This document shows, piece after piece, positions 1 through 6,284 of a DNA stretch of 53,720 nt. Under the pieces are notes generated by a model. It searched no databases, was not told the origin of the DNA, and saw only the letters and a program-made list of their open reading frames with translations. Each line of letters opens with the position of its first letter. The first letter of the stretch is position 1. Made by a program: the position numbers and the translations under genes. The DNA comes from a virus. Where the stretch lies: positions 1 through 53,720 of the IMG/VR virus record IMGVR_UViG_3300025809_000027; one strand, given 5' to 3'.

Positions 1-127
1 AACAAAATAATATTTACATTAATTTACTAATAATCTCGTTTTATTTTGTATATTTGCTTAAAATAAAGATATAAATGAGCTTATTAAGGTTAAATGAGAT
101 ATTAGATAAAGATTATACAGGCAGGGC
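1..127 (+). repeat. Terminal repeat, copy 1 (identical to 49384-49510)
   Basis: These 127 bases recur without a mismatch at 49384-49510; the first difference is A at 128 against G at 49511. The repeat covers the promoter and the first 17 codons of the HTH gene. An exact identity of this length at the very start of the window suggests a circular or concatemeric genome, or an assembly-graph junction between two strain variants. Confidence 0.95.
49..56 (+). promoter_or_regulatory. Probable promoter -7 box of the HTH gene
   Basis: TATATTTG matches the Bacteroidota -7 consensus TAnnTTTG and lies 18 bases before the ATG at 75, giving a short leader. No clear -33 TTTG was found. The same box is at 49432-49439 in the second copy. 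Confidence 0.6.
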
Positions 128-344
128 ATTGGCTAAAGAATTAGGGGTTACACCTAATACTGTGAGTAATTGGGTTAAAGGTTATTCTACGCCAAGCGGT
201 GACGACTTACTGAGAATCGCCAAAGTCCTAGACGTGGATGTAAGAGAGCTGTTCCACTCCACGAAAACAAAGGAAGCAGATGAGATTTTGAAACAAGCAA
301 TAAATGACCTGCAAGTGGTTTACTCTAAGATTAAAAAATATTGA
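75..344 (+). CDS. Small XRE-type helix-turn-helix regulator (version 1)
   Basis: An 89-residue protein with a helix-turn-helix of the XRE/Cro type at about residues 14-58: GRALAKELGV, then the recognition helix around TPNTVSNWVKG, then DDLLRIAKVLDVDVRELF. A short charged C-terminal tail follows. It is almost identical to the protein at 49458-49724, the start of the second lysogeny module, differing at a handful of positions. It is transcribed away from the leftward accessory operon that would precede it if the genome is circular. By family it binds DNA as a small dimeric regulator, perhaps of the adjacent divergent operon or of the lysis-lysogeny choice; the target is not visible. Confidence 0.85.
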   Translation: MSLLRLNEILDKDYTGRALAKELGVTPNTVSNWVKGYSTPSGDDLLRIAKVLDVDVRELFHSTKTKEADEILKQAINDLQVVYSKIKKY

Positions 345-367
345 ATAACGTGATTAAAGAAATAACC

Positions 368-492
368 TAACGGTTTGTATATGAAATGTGCGACATTGAA
401 ATAAGAACTAACTAAATAAAAATACATTAATTATGAAATTAAAAATAGAAATCACAAAAAAGGAAAAGCATTTTTTATATACTTTGTTATGC
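368..492 (+). repeat. attC-like cassette site A
   Basis: Folded-site architecture: CTAAC at 367-371, a 5-base spacer, left arm GTATATGAAATGTGC (377-391), a long loop, right arm GCATTTTTTATATAC (468-482), spacer TTT, then GTTATGC (486-492). The arms pair at 12 of 15 positions, with a G.T wobble at the seventh base. The order R''-spacer-L''-loop-L'-spacer-R' is that of integron attC sites. The loop holds the start codon of the gene at 433, and the right arm is translated as part of that gene. Confidence 0.6.
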
Positions 493-648
493 TTTGTTTT
501 TTTAATATTAAACATGGCTTGCGGTATAATGATAGGTGTGGAAATATTTAAAGACACCAATAGCTTCGGATATAACGCAACCTTAGTATATACAGCTTTA
601 AGTTGCTTTTTCTATTATTATGTAATGTTTCAGCGAAATAAAGCATAA
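433..648 (+). CDS. Small membrane protein in a gene cassette
   Basis: A 71-residue protein with two strongly hydrophobic segments: about residues 13-36 (FLYTLLCFVFLILNMACGIMIG) interrupted by the attC-coded stretch FLYTLLC, and about residues 48-65 ending near FFYYYVMF. It is probably a two-helix inner-membrane protein. The ATG lies within the loop of site A, and the stop codon TAA is the first three bases of TAAC in site B, so the gene occupies the whole cassette. No function is recognised; the setting suggests an exchangeable accessory gene rather than a core phage gene. Confidence 0.6.
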   Translation: MKLKIEITKKEKHFLYTLLCFVFLILNMACGIMIGVEIFKDTNSFGYNATLVYTALSCFFYYYVMFQRNKA

Positions 649-774
649 CGTTTATGGTATGGTGACGTTGCGACCTTACAGCATGGACTTAATTAATAAA
701 CATAAAACTTTGAGATATGAATAAAGACAATAAGAAAACAGAAACCGAGCAATGCACTATACCAAGTGTTAGCA
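646..774 (+). repeat. attC-like cassette site B
   Basis: TAAC at 646-649 (its TAA is the stop codon of the upstream gene), spacer GTTTAT, left arm GGTATGGTGACGTTGC (656-671), loop, right arm GCAATGCACTATACC (749-763), spacer AAGT, then GTTAGCA (768-774). The arms pair with one bulged base and a G.T wobble at base 6. The next gene starts inside the loop, and the right arm is read as its residues CTIPSVS. Confidence 0.6.
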
Positions 775-998
775 GTAGTATTTCTCTATGGATGGAAGGA
801 TTCTCTGCTACAGGACAAAGACAAGGTGCAAGTATGATAGGAACTTACCAAGCGAAAAACCTTGATGATGCGGTTAAACAGTATATGGAAACCCATAAGG
901 GCGATGTTGATTGGGATAGGTTTGGCAGAGGCAGACACGCTATTTGGGCTTGTGAAATATTTGATAATGAAAAAGAAGCCCGTAAATCGTTTGGCTAA
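717..998 (+). CDS. Small cassette-encoded protein, unknown function
   Basis: A 93-residue protein. Residues 1-24 are encoded by the loop and right arm of attC-like site B (including EQCTIPSVS). The globular part runs from about residue 24, ISLWMEGFSATG, to the end, with an acidic AKNLDDAVKQYMETHKGDVDWDRF stretch and CEIFDNEKEAR. An internal ATG at 792 would give only the conserved part, so the true start is uncertain. The family is not recognised. It is the last cassette before the integrase, and its 3' flank carries the TAACTACCGTATA motif that recurs near other cassettes here. Confidence 0.55.
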   Translation: MNKDNKKTETEQCTIPSVSSSISLWMEGFSATGQRQGASMIGTYQAKNLDDAVKQYMETHKGDVDWDRFGRGRHAIWACEIFDNEKEARKSFG

Positions 999-1005
999 TA
1001 TTACT

Positions 1006-1046
1006 GCTAACTACCGTATATGCGTACTAAAAAGTGTCTTAACGGG
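1006..1046 (+). repeat. 41-base cassette tail repeat
   Basis: These 41 bases are identical to 11596-11636 and begin GCTAACTACCGTATATGCG. The first half also recurs at 50737-50753 and, in shorter form, at 13118-13130. It lies just after the stop codon of a cassette gene and ends in TAACGGG. At 11630 that motif opens a complete attC-like site; here the site is cut off by the integrase flank. Confidence 0.7.
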
Positions 1047-1082
1047 CATATATGTCGGGATAATACAACTTTTACAGTATAT

Positions 1083-2222
1083 TTAAAAATCAGGACTCTG
1101 ATCTATAATCATCTTCCGATTCACTTCTTTAACAACAGTCGCATAACGCTTTGTCATCAATTCAGATTGATGCCCGTACAAGTCCCTCAGAGCTTCCAAA
1201 TCAATACCTGCCAAAATTTTCGCATTAGCTCCTGTATGTTTCATGGCGTATAAATTCACATTAATTCCTAAGTCTTTTTTTACCAGAGCATTCCAATTAC
1301 GATTAGAAGTATCACGCTTTAACATTCCAGAAGCAGGCAAAAACTCAATTCTATTACGCCCACGCTTTCCAGTTGGAATGCGTCCAAACAAATAAAAGTC
1401 TTCTGGATATTGACTTAAATCCATAGATTCAAACTCCTTCAGTAAATGGTGATTGATTGGAACTACTCTTTGTTTTTTACGTCCCTTCGTAATGTGAGCA
1501 GGCATTACAATAGTTTGGTTTTGAAGATCAATCATTCCCACTCTTAGCCGTGTCAACTCAACTGGTCTTATTCCTGTATGGAAAAGCGTCACCACAAATC
1601 TGTAAAATCCTAAATGTTTTTTTTGAAGGTGTTTTTTGATTCTCGTTATTTCGTTTGGAGTTGCTGGACGGTTGGCGGTGCTTTCTTGTTCTGGTAGTCT
1701 TTTGATTTTAAAACAAGGGTTGTTTTCAAGTAAATCCCACTGCATAAGCTCCGTGAAGATTGCAGACAAATACCCCAGATTCTTGTTGTAAGCTTTGCTA
1801 GACCAGTTCCTATCTTTTTTCATGCGCTCCATTACGAGCTTCACATGAAGCCGTCTAACGTCTTTAATATAAAGATTTGAAAGTCTTATGTCTTTGATGG
1901 CTTGAATTACAAAGCCTAAAGCATTACTATAATCGTGGAATGTTTTCTTTGCAATAAACTCTTTCTTTTTTTCTAAAGCGAAATTCAGAGCATCGATTAA
2001 AGTGTAATTAACTTCGGTCATGGGATTGTCGCTCGACCATCCAGAGGCTATATTTTTTTTAAAAGATTTAAGAAGTACGTTAGCGGCTGCCTGACGTTTT
2101 TTAAGGTTCTTAATCCTATTAAGGTTCCCTGTAAAGCGTCTTTGCTTCCCGTTAATTGAGAAGTAAACATACCATCTCGAAGATGATTTGCATAATTTCG
2201 GTGTTGTGATGTTTTGACTCAT
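1083..2222 (-). CDS. int: Tyrosine recombinase / phage integrase 1
   Basis: A 379-residue site-specific integrase that would join attP to a host tRNA gene. An N-terminal arm-binding/SAM-like region occupies roughly residues 1-180, with the catalytic domain after it. Visible catalytic features are the first Arg in HTGIRPVELTRLR, YAMKHTGAN where the usual HxxR box has Lys in place of Arg (common in Bacteroidota recombinases), LYGHQ at 348-352, and the nucleophile Tyr360 in KRYATVV. It is transcribed away from the attP region at 2274-2467, the usual arrangement for a phage integrase. The last 32 codons are preserved as a remnant at 50814-50912 beside integrase 2. Confidence 0.9.
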   Translation of the reverse strand: MSQNITTPKLCKSSSRWYVYFSINGKQRRFTGNLNRIKNLKKRQAAANVLLKSFKKNIASGWSSDNPMTEVNYTLIDALNFALEKKKEFIAKKTFHDYSNALGFVIQAIKDIRLSNLYIKDVRRLHVKLVMERMKKDRNWSSKAYNKNLGYLSAIFTELMQWDLLENNPCFKIKRLPEQESTANRPATPNEITRIKKHLQKKHLGFYRFVVTLFHTGIRPVELTRLRVGMIDLQNQTIVMPAHITKGRKKQRVVPINHHLLKEFESMDLSQYPEDFYLFGRIPTGKRGRNRIEFLPASGMLKRDTSNRNWNALVKKDLGINVNLYAMKHTGANAKILAGIDLEALRDLYGHQSELMTKRYATVVKEVNRKMIIDQSPDF

Positions 2223-2273
2223 TTAAATTAAATTAAATGCCTACAAGCGTGTCAATCATCATAACCGTACATA

Positions 2274-2467
2274 TTATGTACAGTTTGGATATAAACCCCT
2301 GATAAACAGGGGTGTATAAACCAAAGCGGAGAGTAAGGGAGTGTCTTTTTTAGAAACTCAAAAACTCAACTGATTGAATTGCAATGTTTTACATTTTGCG
2401 TTAGTATTCGTTTTTTGCTATTTTTGGCGTAATTATGTACAGTTTTTATGTACAGTTTTTATGTACC
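2274..2467. other. attP region of integrase 1 (tRNA-Ser-like core with arm repeats)
   Basis: Upstream of the integrase start lies AGCGGAGAGTAAGGGAGT (2325-2342). Its complement resembles the last bases of a bacterial serine tRNA (acceptor strand CTCTCCG). On both sides are copies of the 13-mer TTATGTACAGTTT: one at 2274-2286, two in tandem at 2433-2458, and a partial copy at 2459-2467. Repeats flanking a tRNA 3' end fit integrase arm sites around a core. A hairpin ACCCCTGATAAACAGGGGT sits at 2295-2313. Phage genes lie on both sides, so the site is not split by integration. Confidence 0.6.
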
Positions 2468-2471
2468 AGAT

Positions 2472-2597
2472 TTAAACCATTTTTTTAATTAATGGAATAC
2501 CTTCTTTTAATCCACCAATGGTTATATCCAAGTCTTCAATACGACATCTTAGCTTATCGATTGCTTCGATTAACTCGTTTAATTTTTCTTCATTCAT
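2472..2597 (-). CDS. Small coiled-coil protein, unknown
   Basis: A 41-residue open frame starting MNEEKLNELIEAIDKLRCRI. The pattern of Leu/Ile at heptad spacing suggests a short coiled coil. It is preceded by an AAACCC-rich leader ending CTTATTATG that resembles the leaders of the genes at 2658 and 2920, which supports it as a real leftward gene. Function not recognised. It lies between attP and the repressor, where version 2 of the module instead has an HsdR-N nuclease gene. Confidence 0.5.
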   Translation of the reverse strand: MNEEKLNELIEAIDKLRCRIEDLDITIGGLKEGIPLIKKMV

Positions 2598-2657
2598 AAT
2601 AAGTAGGGTTTTAAGGGTTTTTAATTTAGGTTTATGTAGTTATTAAATTTTTTAAGA

Positions 2658-2825
2658 TTAATCTAGCTGACTAGCAATTGCAATCAAAGATCCAATAACA
2701 GAAAGCCAACAAACTATTTGCACCCACGTACTTGTAATAGATGCTGATTTTGATGCTGATTTTAGGTAGCGATAGATTCCTTCCTGTAATTCTCTATCGG
2801 AGAGTTCGGGTATTTTCTTTGTCAT
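2658..2825 (-). CDS. Small tail-anchored membrane protein, unknown
   Basis: A 55-residue protein with a polar N-terminus (MTKKIPELSDRELQEGIYRY), a Ser/Ala-rich linker and one hydrophobic segment at about residues 33-52 (WVQIVCWLSVIGSLIAIA). It is probably an inner-membrane protein with a short cytoplasmic domain. Its upstream sequence up to AAATAGATCGGGGC is shared with the region upstream of the HsdR-N gene at 53407-53455, so it occupies the same exchangeable slot. A superinfection-exclusion role is possible but not shown by the sequence. Confidence 0.55.
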   Translation of the reverse strand: MTKKIPELSDRELQEGIYRYLKSASKSASITSTWVQIVCWLSVIGSLIAIASQLD

Positions 2826-2877
2826 AATAGTAGGTTTTAGGTTTATGGTTTAGTTTAAATAGATCGGGGCAAGATTC

Positions 2878-2903
2878 TAAAGTGGTCAAATTCGACCACT
2901 TTA
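2878..2903. terminator. Palindrome, copy 1
   Basis: A 10-bp perfect stem (TAAAGTGGTC / GACCACTTTA) with loop AAATTC lies just downstream of the stop codon of the leftward gene at 2920. The same stem and loop recur at 12738-12767 just after another stop codon. There is no U-tract, so it may be a factor-dependent terminator, an mRNA-end stabiliser or a protein-binding site. Confidence 0.5.
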
Positions 2904-2919
2904 AAATCTATGTATGATA

Positions 2920-3402
2920 TTAAAGACAGTAAGTTTTATAACTAACTATTCCAGAAGACGCAATATTAATTTTTCTTGCATAAGTTTTAAAGGTAAAACT
3001 ATAGATGTTTCCATCATAAAGATTTTCTATATAAGCAAATACGCTCCTGTCATAATCATAATTAGTTATCAATTTTACAAATTCATTTTTCTTCACAATA
3101 TCAATAATACCATTTTCTATGTAATGAAACCTCCAAGACTTATCTTTTTGGCTATTTTTCTCTCGGGTGATTAATTCACCTGTATTTCCTTCTTTTGTTT
3201 TTAGGATGTTATTCCCATTGACATCTCTAAAGTAAATACCTAATGTTTTGTTGTTTAAAACGATTGTTACAATTAAAGGGTGCTTGTCTTTATTTAAGTC
3301 TAAGTAATTGCCTTCAGTTTTGTAAATATGTTGTTTTGAGTTGGTTTTTTTTTCGTCTTGATCTGTTAGACTGGTTTCAGTCCATTCGTTTAAATTAATC
3401 AT
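2920..3402 (-). CDS. Unknown protein in the integrase-repressor slot (version 1)
   Basis: A 160-residue soluble protein without signal peptide or membrane segment. It has a Lys/Glu-rich N-terminus, then alternating hydrophobic strands (PLIVTIVLNNKTLGIYFRD, FVKLITNYDYDRSVFAYIENL), suggesting an all-beta or alpha/beta fold. No family is recognised. It is leftward, directly downstream of the repressor gene, and is probably expressed from the repressor promoter in the lysogen. The second lysogeny module has no counterpart and carries a nuclease at this position, so this is a candidate lysogenic-conversion or exclusion gene. Confidence 0.6.
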   Translation of the reverse strand: MINLNEWTETSLTDQDEKKTNSKQHIYKTEGNYLDLNKDKHPLIVTIVLNNKTLGIYFRDVNGNNILKTKEGNTGELITREKNSQKDKSWRFHYIENGIIDIVKKNEFVKLITNYDYDRSVFAYIENLYDGNIYSFTFKTYARKINIASSGIVSYKTYCL

Positions 3403-3423
3403 AATAAGTAGGTTTTAAGGGTT

Positions 3424-3801
3424 TTAAATTATAGGGATTATTAAGTTTTTGTTTTTATCTAGTCTAAGTTCCATGATGCTGAGTCGTGCTTCTTGACCTT
3501 TAATAAGTTGTTCTAAAAGCTCAACTCTTTTTAATAGTAAACTATCAATAGGCGTTTCTTTTGGTTTAACAAGCATCGTTCCTTTGCCTGTTAGAATCCA
3601 TTCATAACTGATCTCGGGGTATCTGTTTGTTATTTTTCTAGCAAGTCCTGCTGAAATTCCATTGCGACCGTTTATGACGTTATCTATCATTGTGCCACTT
3701 GTGTGTCCTATTGACATACCAAAAGCCCTTCTACTCAATTTAGCATGAGATATAATGGCTAGCATTATTTCTGGGAAACTTTTTTCTTCTTGATTTTTCA
3801 T
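3424..3801 (-). CDS. CI-like phage repressor
   Basis: A 125-residue DNA-binding protein. Residues 1-75 form a helix-turn-helix domain (FPEIMLAIISHAKLSRRAFG, then GTMIDNVINGRNGISAGLARKITNRYPEISYEWILTGKG), typical of Bacteroidota phage repressors. Residues 85-125 form a coiled coil for oligomerisation. There is no LexA-like Ser/Lys peptidase domain, so induction would need another route. It diverges from the early operon across the palindrome-rich region 3802-3957. A second copy begins at the right edge of the window, with the same HTH part and a diverged coiled coil. Confidence 0.85.
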   Translation of the reverse strand: MKNQEEKSFPEIMLAIISHAKLSRRAFGMSIGHTSGTMIDNVINGRNGISAGLARKITNRYPEISYEWILTGKGTMLVKPKETPIDSLLLKRVELLEQLIKGQEARLSIMELRLDKNKNLIIPII

Positions 3802-3957
3802 TTTTTAAATTTGTTTAAGTTATTGATAAACAGGGGTTTATTAATCCTTTAACAAAATTTTATATTTTTTTTAACAAATTAGTTTGTCAAAAGATGTTAT
3901 TTGATGTTATTAATTGTTACATTTGTAATGTAAAACTTTTATAACCGTAAATATAAC
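3802..3957. promoter_or_regulatory. Divergent operator/promoter region between repressor and early genes
   Basis: The 156-base gap holds two palindromes: ACAAATTAGTTTGT (3874-3887) and TTACATTTGTAATGTAA (3917-3933). The second overlaps TACATTTG (3918-3925), a good TAnnTTTG -7 box for the rightward early operon starting at 3958. A repressor bound there would block it. TGATAAACAGGGGT at 3824-3837 repeats one half of the hairpin at 2295-2313. Confidence 0.6.
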
Positions 3958-4290
3958 ATGAAAACCGAGACCTACAATAAAATTTTAGAAAAAATCAAGT
4001 GCGACGAGTCAACCGAACAGTTAATCGGATTTAACGGCAGTTTAGGGAGTTATGAAATTAATTTCTATGCAGAACAAGAAAACGGATACAAGCTTCAGGT
4101 TGATTCTTTCGGATATAAATCTAAAAGCGGTTGGATTCAGCAAGAACCAACAACCGAGCAAATAGAGCTTATGGAAAAGAAAATTCAAAACGCAGTTGAC
4201 TGCATCCAAAGTGAACCAAAAGAATTAGAGTCTACAAGCCTTAGAAATCTTTACCAAGAAAACGGAGTATCACCACTAATGTTTATTTAA
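3958..4290 (+). CDS. First early protein, unknown
   Basis: A 110-residue soluble, acidic protein. The N-terminal half reads as beta-strands (FNGSLGSYEINFYAE, YKLQVDSFGYKSKSGWIQQE). A Glu/Gln-rich helix follows, and the C-terminus ends ENGVSPLMFI. It is the first gene of the rightward early operon, with its ATG 33 bases after the predicted -7 box. No family is recognised. The position immediately downstream of the switch suggests an anti-repressor or early regulator, but nothing in the sequence proves it. Confidence 0.65.
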   Translation: MKTETYNKILEKIKCDESTEQLIGFNGSLGSYEINFYAEQENGYKLQVDSFGYKSKSGWIQQEPTTEQIELMEKKIQNAVDCIQSEPKELESTSLRNLYQENGVSPLMFI

Positions 4291-4301
4291 AAAATTTAAC
4301 A

Positions 4302-4586
4302 ATGCCACAAATCGGAGAACCAATTACCAAAGAGCAAAAAGACCTTTTGAATAGGCTTTTAACAACCCAAGACTTAATAGACGTGTCTACAACTGTTGAT
4401 GCCAGCTACTCAACAGTCAAGAGTCTATTTTACCGCACAGCATCTGTTACGGAAGAAAACCAACAAGCCGTTTATAAAATGATTAGCCGTGCTTTTCAGA
4501 AAGCAGAAGAATCTCTAGTGTATTTCACTAAAGCAAAATCTGAATTAGAAGCTATGCTTCCAAAGGTTCAAAACAAAACAGCATAA
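4302..4586 (+). CDS. Small early protein with HTH-like segment, unknown
   Basis: A 94-residue, mostly helical protein. Residues 20-50 (QDLIDVSTTVDASYSTVKSL) have the spacing of a helix-turn-helix with a recognition-type second helix, and the rest is amphipathic helix. It starts 11 bases after the preceding stop. A DNA-binding role is an inference only; no family was identified with confidence. Confidence 0.55.
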   Translation: MPQIGEPITKEQKDLLNRLLTTQDLIDVSTTVDASYSTVKSLFYRTASVTEENQQAVYKMISRAFQKAEESLVYFTKAKSELEAMLPKVQNKTA

Positions 4587-4595
4587 CCAAACGGT

Positions 4596-4850
4596 ATGAC
4601 CGACACCATAACCATACCGACAGAATTACTAAAAGATATAGTTGATGTAAACAATCGACTAGTCGAACATTACAACCGCCTACAAGCGTGTTCAAATCGA
4701 AGTCCCGAAGTTAAGGGGTCGGGAACTTCACTTAAGGGGGGTAAGGATAGACCAAGCCTCCCTTCTAAAAAAGTAATCCTTGAAAACAGAACTAAAAAAT
4801 ACGTAGAAAAAAAACTAAAAGAAATTCAATCTAAAAGAAATTCAATCTAA
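4596..4850 (+). CDS. Small early protein ending in a tandem repeat
   Basis: An 84-residue protein: an N-terminal helix (PTELLKDIVDVNNRLVEHYN), a flexible middle (GSGTSLKGGKDRPSLPS) and a basic C-terminal helix. The last 12 codons are inside a 16-bp tandem repeat (4815-4894). Because a stop always appears in the third unit, changes in repeat number would not alter the protein as long as three units remain. Unknown function. Confidence 0.5.
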   Translation: MTDTITIPTELLKDIVDVNNRLVEHYNRLQACSNRSPEVKGSGTSLKGGKDRPSLPSKKVILENRTKKYVEKKLKEIQSKRNSI

Positions 4851-4894
4851 AAGAAATTCAATCTAAAAGAAATTCAATCTAAAAGAAATTCAAT
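4815..4894 (+). repeat. Five tandem copies of a 16-bp unit
   Basis: The unit CTAAAAGAAATTCAAT is repeated five times without change. The first two and a half units are coding (end of the gene at 4596); the rest is the leader of the 4921 gene. Perfect repeats of this kind arise by replication slippage and are probably variable between isolates. Confidence 0.95.
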
Positions 4895-4920
4895 TATGAA
4901 CCCAAAAAAACCCAACAATT

Positions 4921-5346
4921 ATGAATCCAGAAATTAAACAAAAACTAGAAGAATTAACTGATTTAATATTGAAATCCACCAAAGGAGATCAAAACAATGT
5001 AGATGCTACAATCAAAGGAAATCAATACAATCAAGGTGTTACAATCGGAGGATGGCAAGACAATGTAGATGCTACAATCAAAGGAATTCAAGACAATGTA
5101 GGTGCTACAATCGAAGGAAGTCAAAACAATCAAGGTGTTACAATCGGAGGATGGCAAGACAATGTAGATGCTACAATCAAAGAAAGTCAAGACAATAGAA
5201 GCGCTACAATCAAAGGAAGTCAAAACAATCAAGGTGCTACAATCGAAGGAAAAATGATTATAGATTCCAAAACAAATTTTAAAAAAGGTATTTGGAAAGT
5301 TGAAAAAACAGGGTTGGTTGAATATGAATTAACTCCTAAAAAATAA
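4921..5346 (+). CDS. 11-residue-repeat (beta-solenoid-like) protein
   Basis: A 141-residue protein. After a helical start (residues 1-22) come about eight 11-residue repeats, of the form DNVDATIKGIQ, between roughly residues 24 and 110, followed by a 30-residue globular end. The regular Asn/Gly turns and the ATI core strand suggest a small beta-solenoid. At DNA level the unit is 33 bp, and a block of three units is duplicated with a 99-bp offset (compare 5031 onward with 5130 onward). The ATG is in the AACAATTATG context used by several genes here. Function unknown; repeat proteins of this kind may mimic DNA or bind repetitive ligands. Confidence 0.7.
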   Translation: MNPEIKQKLEELTDLILKSTKGDQNNVDATIKGNQYNQGVTIGGWQDNVDATIKGIQDNVGATIEGSQNNQGVTIGGWQDNVDATIKESQDNRSATIKGSQNNQGATIEGKMIIDSKTNFKKGIWKVEKTGLVEYELTPKK

Positions 5347-5351
5347 ACATT

Positions 5352-5702
5352 ATGAACCCAACAACCCAACTTAAACCAATCACCGCAGAAGGTGAGAAAG
5401 AATTTCTAACTGAATTAAGCCTTTCAGATGTGTATGTAAGCACAGAAGACAGGCGAGCAACTGTAACAACATTATGGCGGTATGACATCGAGCGAAAGTC
5501 AAAGTACATAAATTTCAATGTTTACACCAAACAGGCTAGAATCACCCTTTACAATGACGAAGGCAAAGAGCTAGGTGTCTATGATACTCTTGTGAATGAC
5601 GAATGGACTGTTGAAGACAAGGGAATTAATTTAAACGACACAATAATCCCTCAATATGCAGAGGTGGACTTAGAAGATAAATCAATAATCATTAACTGGT
5701 AA
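5352..5702 (+). CDS. Early protein, unknown
   Basis: A 116-residue acidic protein, predicted mainly beta: ATVTTLWRYDIERKSKYINF, ITLYNDEGKELGVYDTLVND, then AEVDLEDKSIIINW. It starts 5 bases after the preceding stop and shares the MNPTTQ/MNPTIH start with its neighbour at 5764, including the leader sequence, which hints at a duplicated translation start region. No family is recognised. Confidence 0.6.
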   Translation: MNPTTQLKPITAEGEKEFLTELSLSDVYVSTEDRRATVTTLWRYDIERKSKYINFNVYTKQARITLYNDEGKELGVYDTLVNDEWTVEDKGINLNDTIIPQYAEVDLEDKSIIINW

Positions 5703-5763
5703 CTTAACTAACCAACCCCACTAATTAAGAAAATCAACAAAAACTTAAATAAACCCAACAATT

Positions 5764-6282
5764 ATGAACCCAACAATTCATTATTTAAAAGCTCGTAACA
5801 GCGACTTCCTTGCTAGTACAGACTTAGAAGTCTTTGAGCTTGAAGGAAAATCAAAAATATTAACAGTTAAAAACGTTGAGTACAAGGAAAATTTCAAGGT
5901 CAACGGAAGGATCAAACCCAAAGGCGTGGTGATGTACTTTGAAGAGATTTATGCAAAACCTTTAATCGTGAACACAACCAATTCCACTTTAATAAAAGAA
6001 GCGACAGGTGTTATTGACGCTAAAAAATGGATAGGTTTTTCGGTAGAATTTAGATTTGATGATAAAGTAGAAATGAAAATCAGCAAAACCGAAACCAGAA
6101 AGGGCGGCATTAGAATTAAGAGTGTAAACACAAACGGACTTGCAGCCCCTTTAACAGACGTTAAAACACGAATAGATCAATGTACCAAGAAAGTTGAAGT
6201 CATGGCTATATGGCAAGAATTAACGGAGCAGGAACAAGCCCAGCATAAGCTTCAGATTTCTGAAAAACATAAAACACTTTAA
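5764..6282 (+). CDS. Conserved phage protein paired with recombination nuclease
   Basis: A 172-residue protein with the pattern seen in a widespread Bacteroidota phage family: LTVKNVEYKENF, VVMYFEE..AKPLIVNTTN, then an aromatic-Gly IGFSVEF and IRIKSVN. Related genes usually lie immediately before a PD-(D/E)xK exonuclease, as here, with only 2 bases between the genes. That suggests a role in phage recombination or single-strand DNA handling, possibly as nuclease partner. The C-terminus (residues 130-172) is a charged helix. The family match is from memory of the motif pattern, not a search. Confidence 0.6.
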   Translation: MNPTIHYLKARNSDFLASTDLEVFELEGKSKILTVKNVEYKENFKVNGRIKPKGVVMYFEEIYAKPLIVNTTNSTLIKEATGVIDAKKWIGFSVEFRFDDKVEMKISKTETRKGGIRIKSVNTNGLAAPLTDVKTRIDQCTKKVEVMAIWQELTEQEQAQHKLQISEKHKTL

Positions 6283-6284
6283 TT

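Noticed and set aside
1020-1253. Rightward gene opposite the integrase end
   Set aside because: It overlaps the conserved C-terminal catalytic part of integrase 1 on the other strand and shows no protein-like pattern of its own.
1083-2222. Integrase 1 as the integron integrase that acts on the cassette sites
   Set aside because: It has phage-type organisation next to attP with arm repeats, and no IntI-specific insertion was recognised; the same holds for integrase 2.
4963-5232. Leftward repeat gene opposite the 11-residue-repeat protein
   Set aside because: The repeats are multiples of three, so any frame stays open; the rightward frame has a proper start context and operon position.
4815-5260. 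CRISPR array
   Set aside because: The repeats are directly tandem with no unique spacers, and the longer ones are coding; no cas genes are present.
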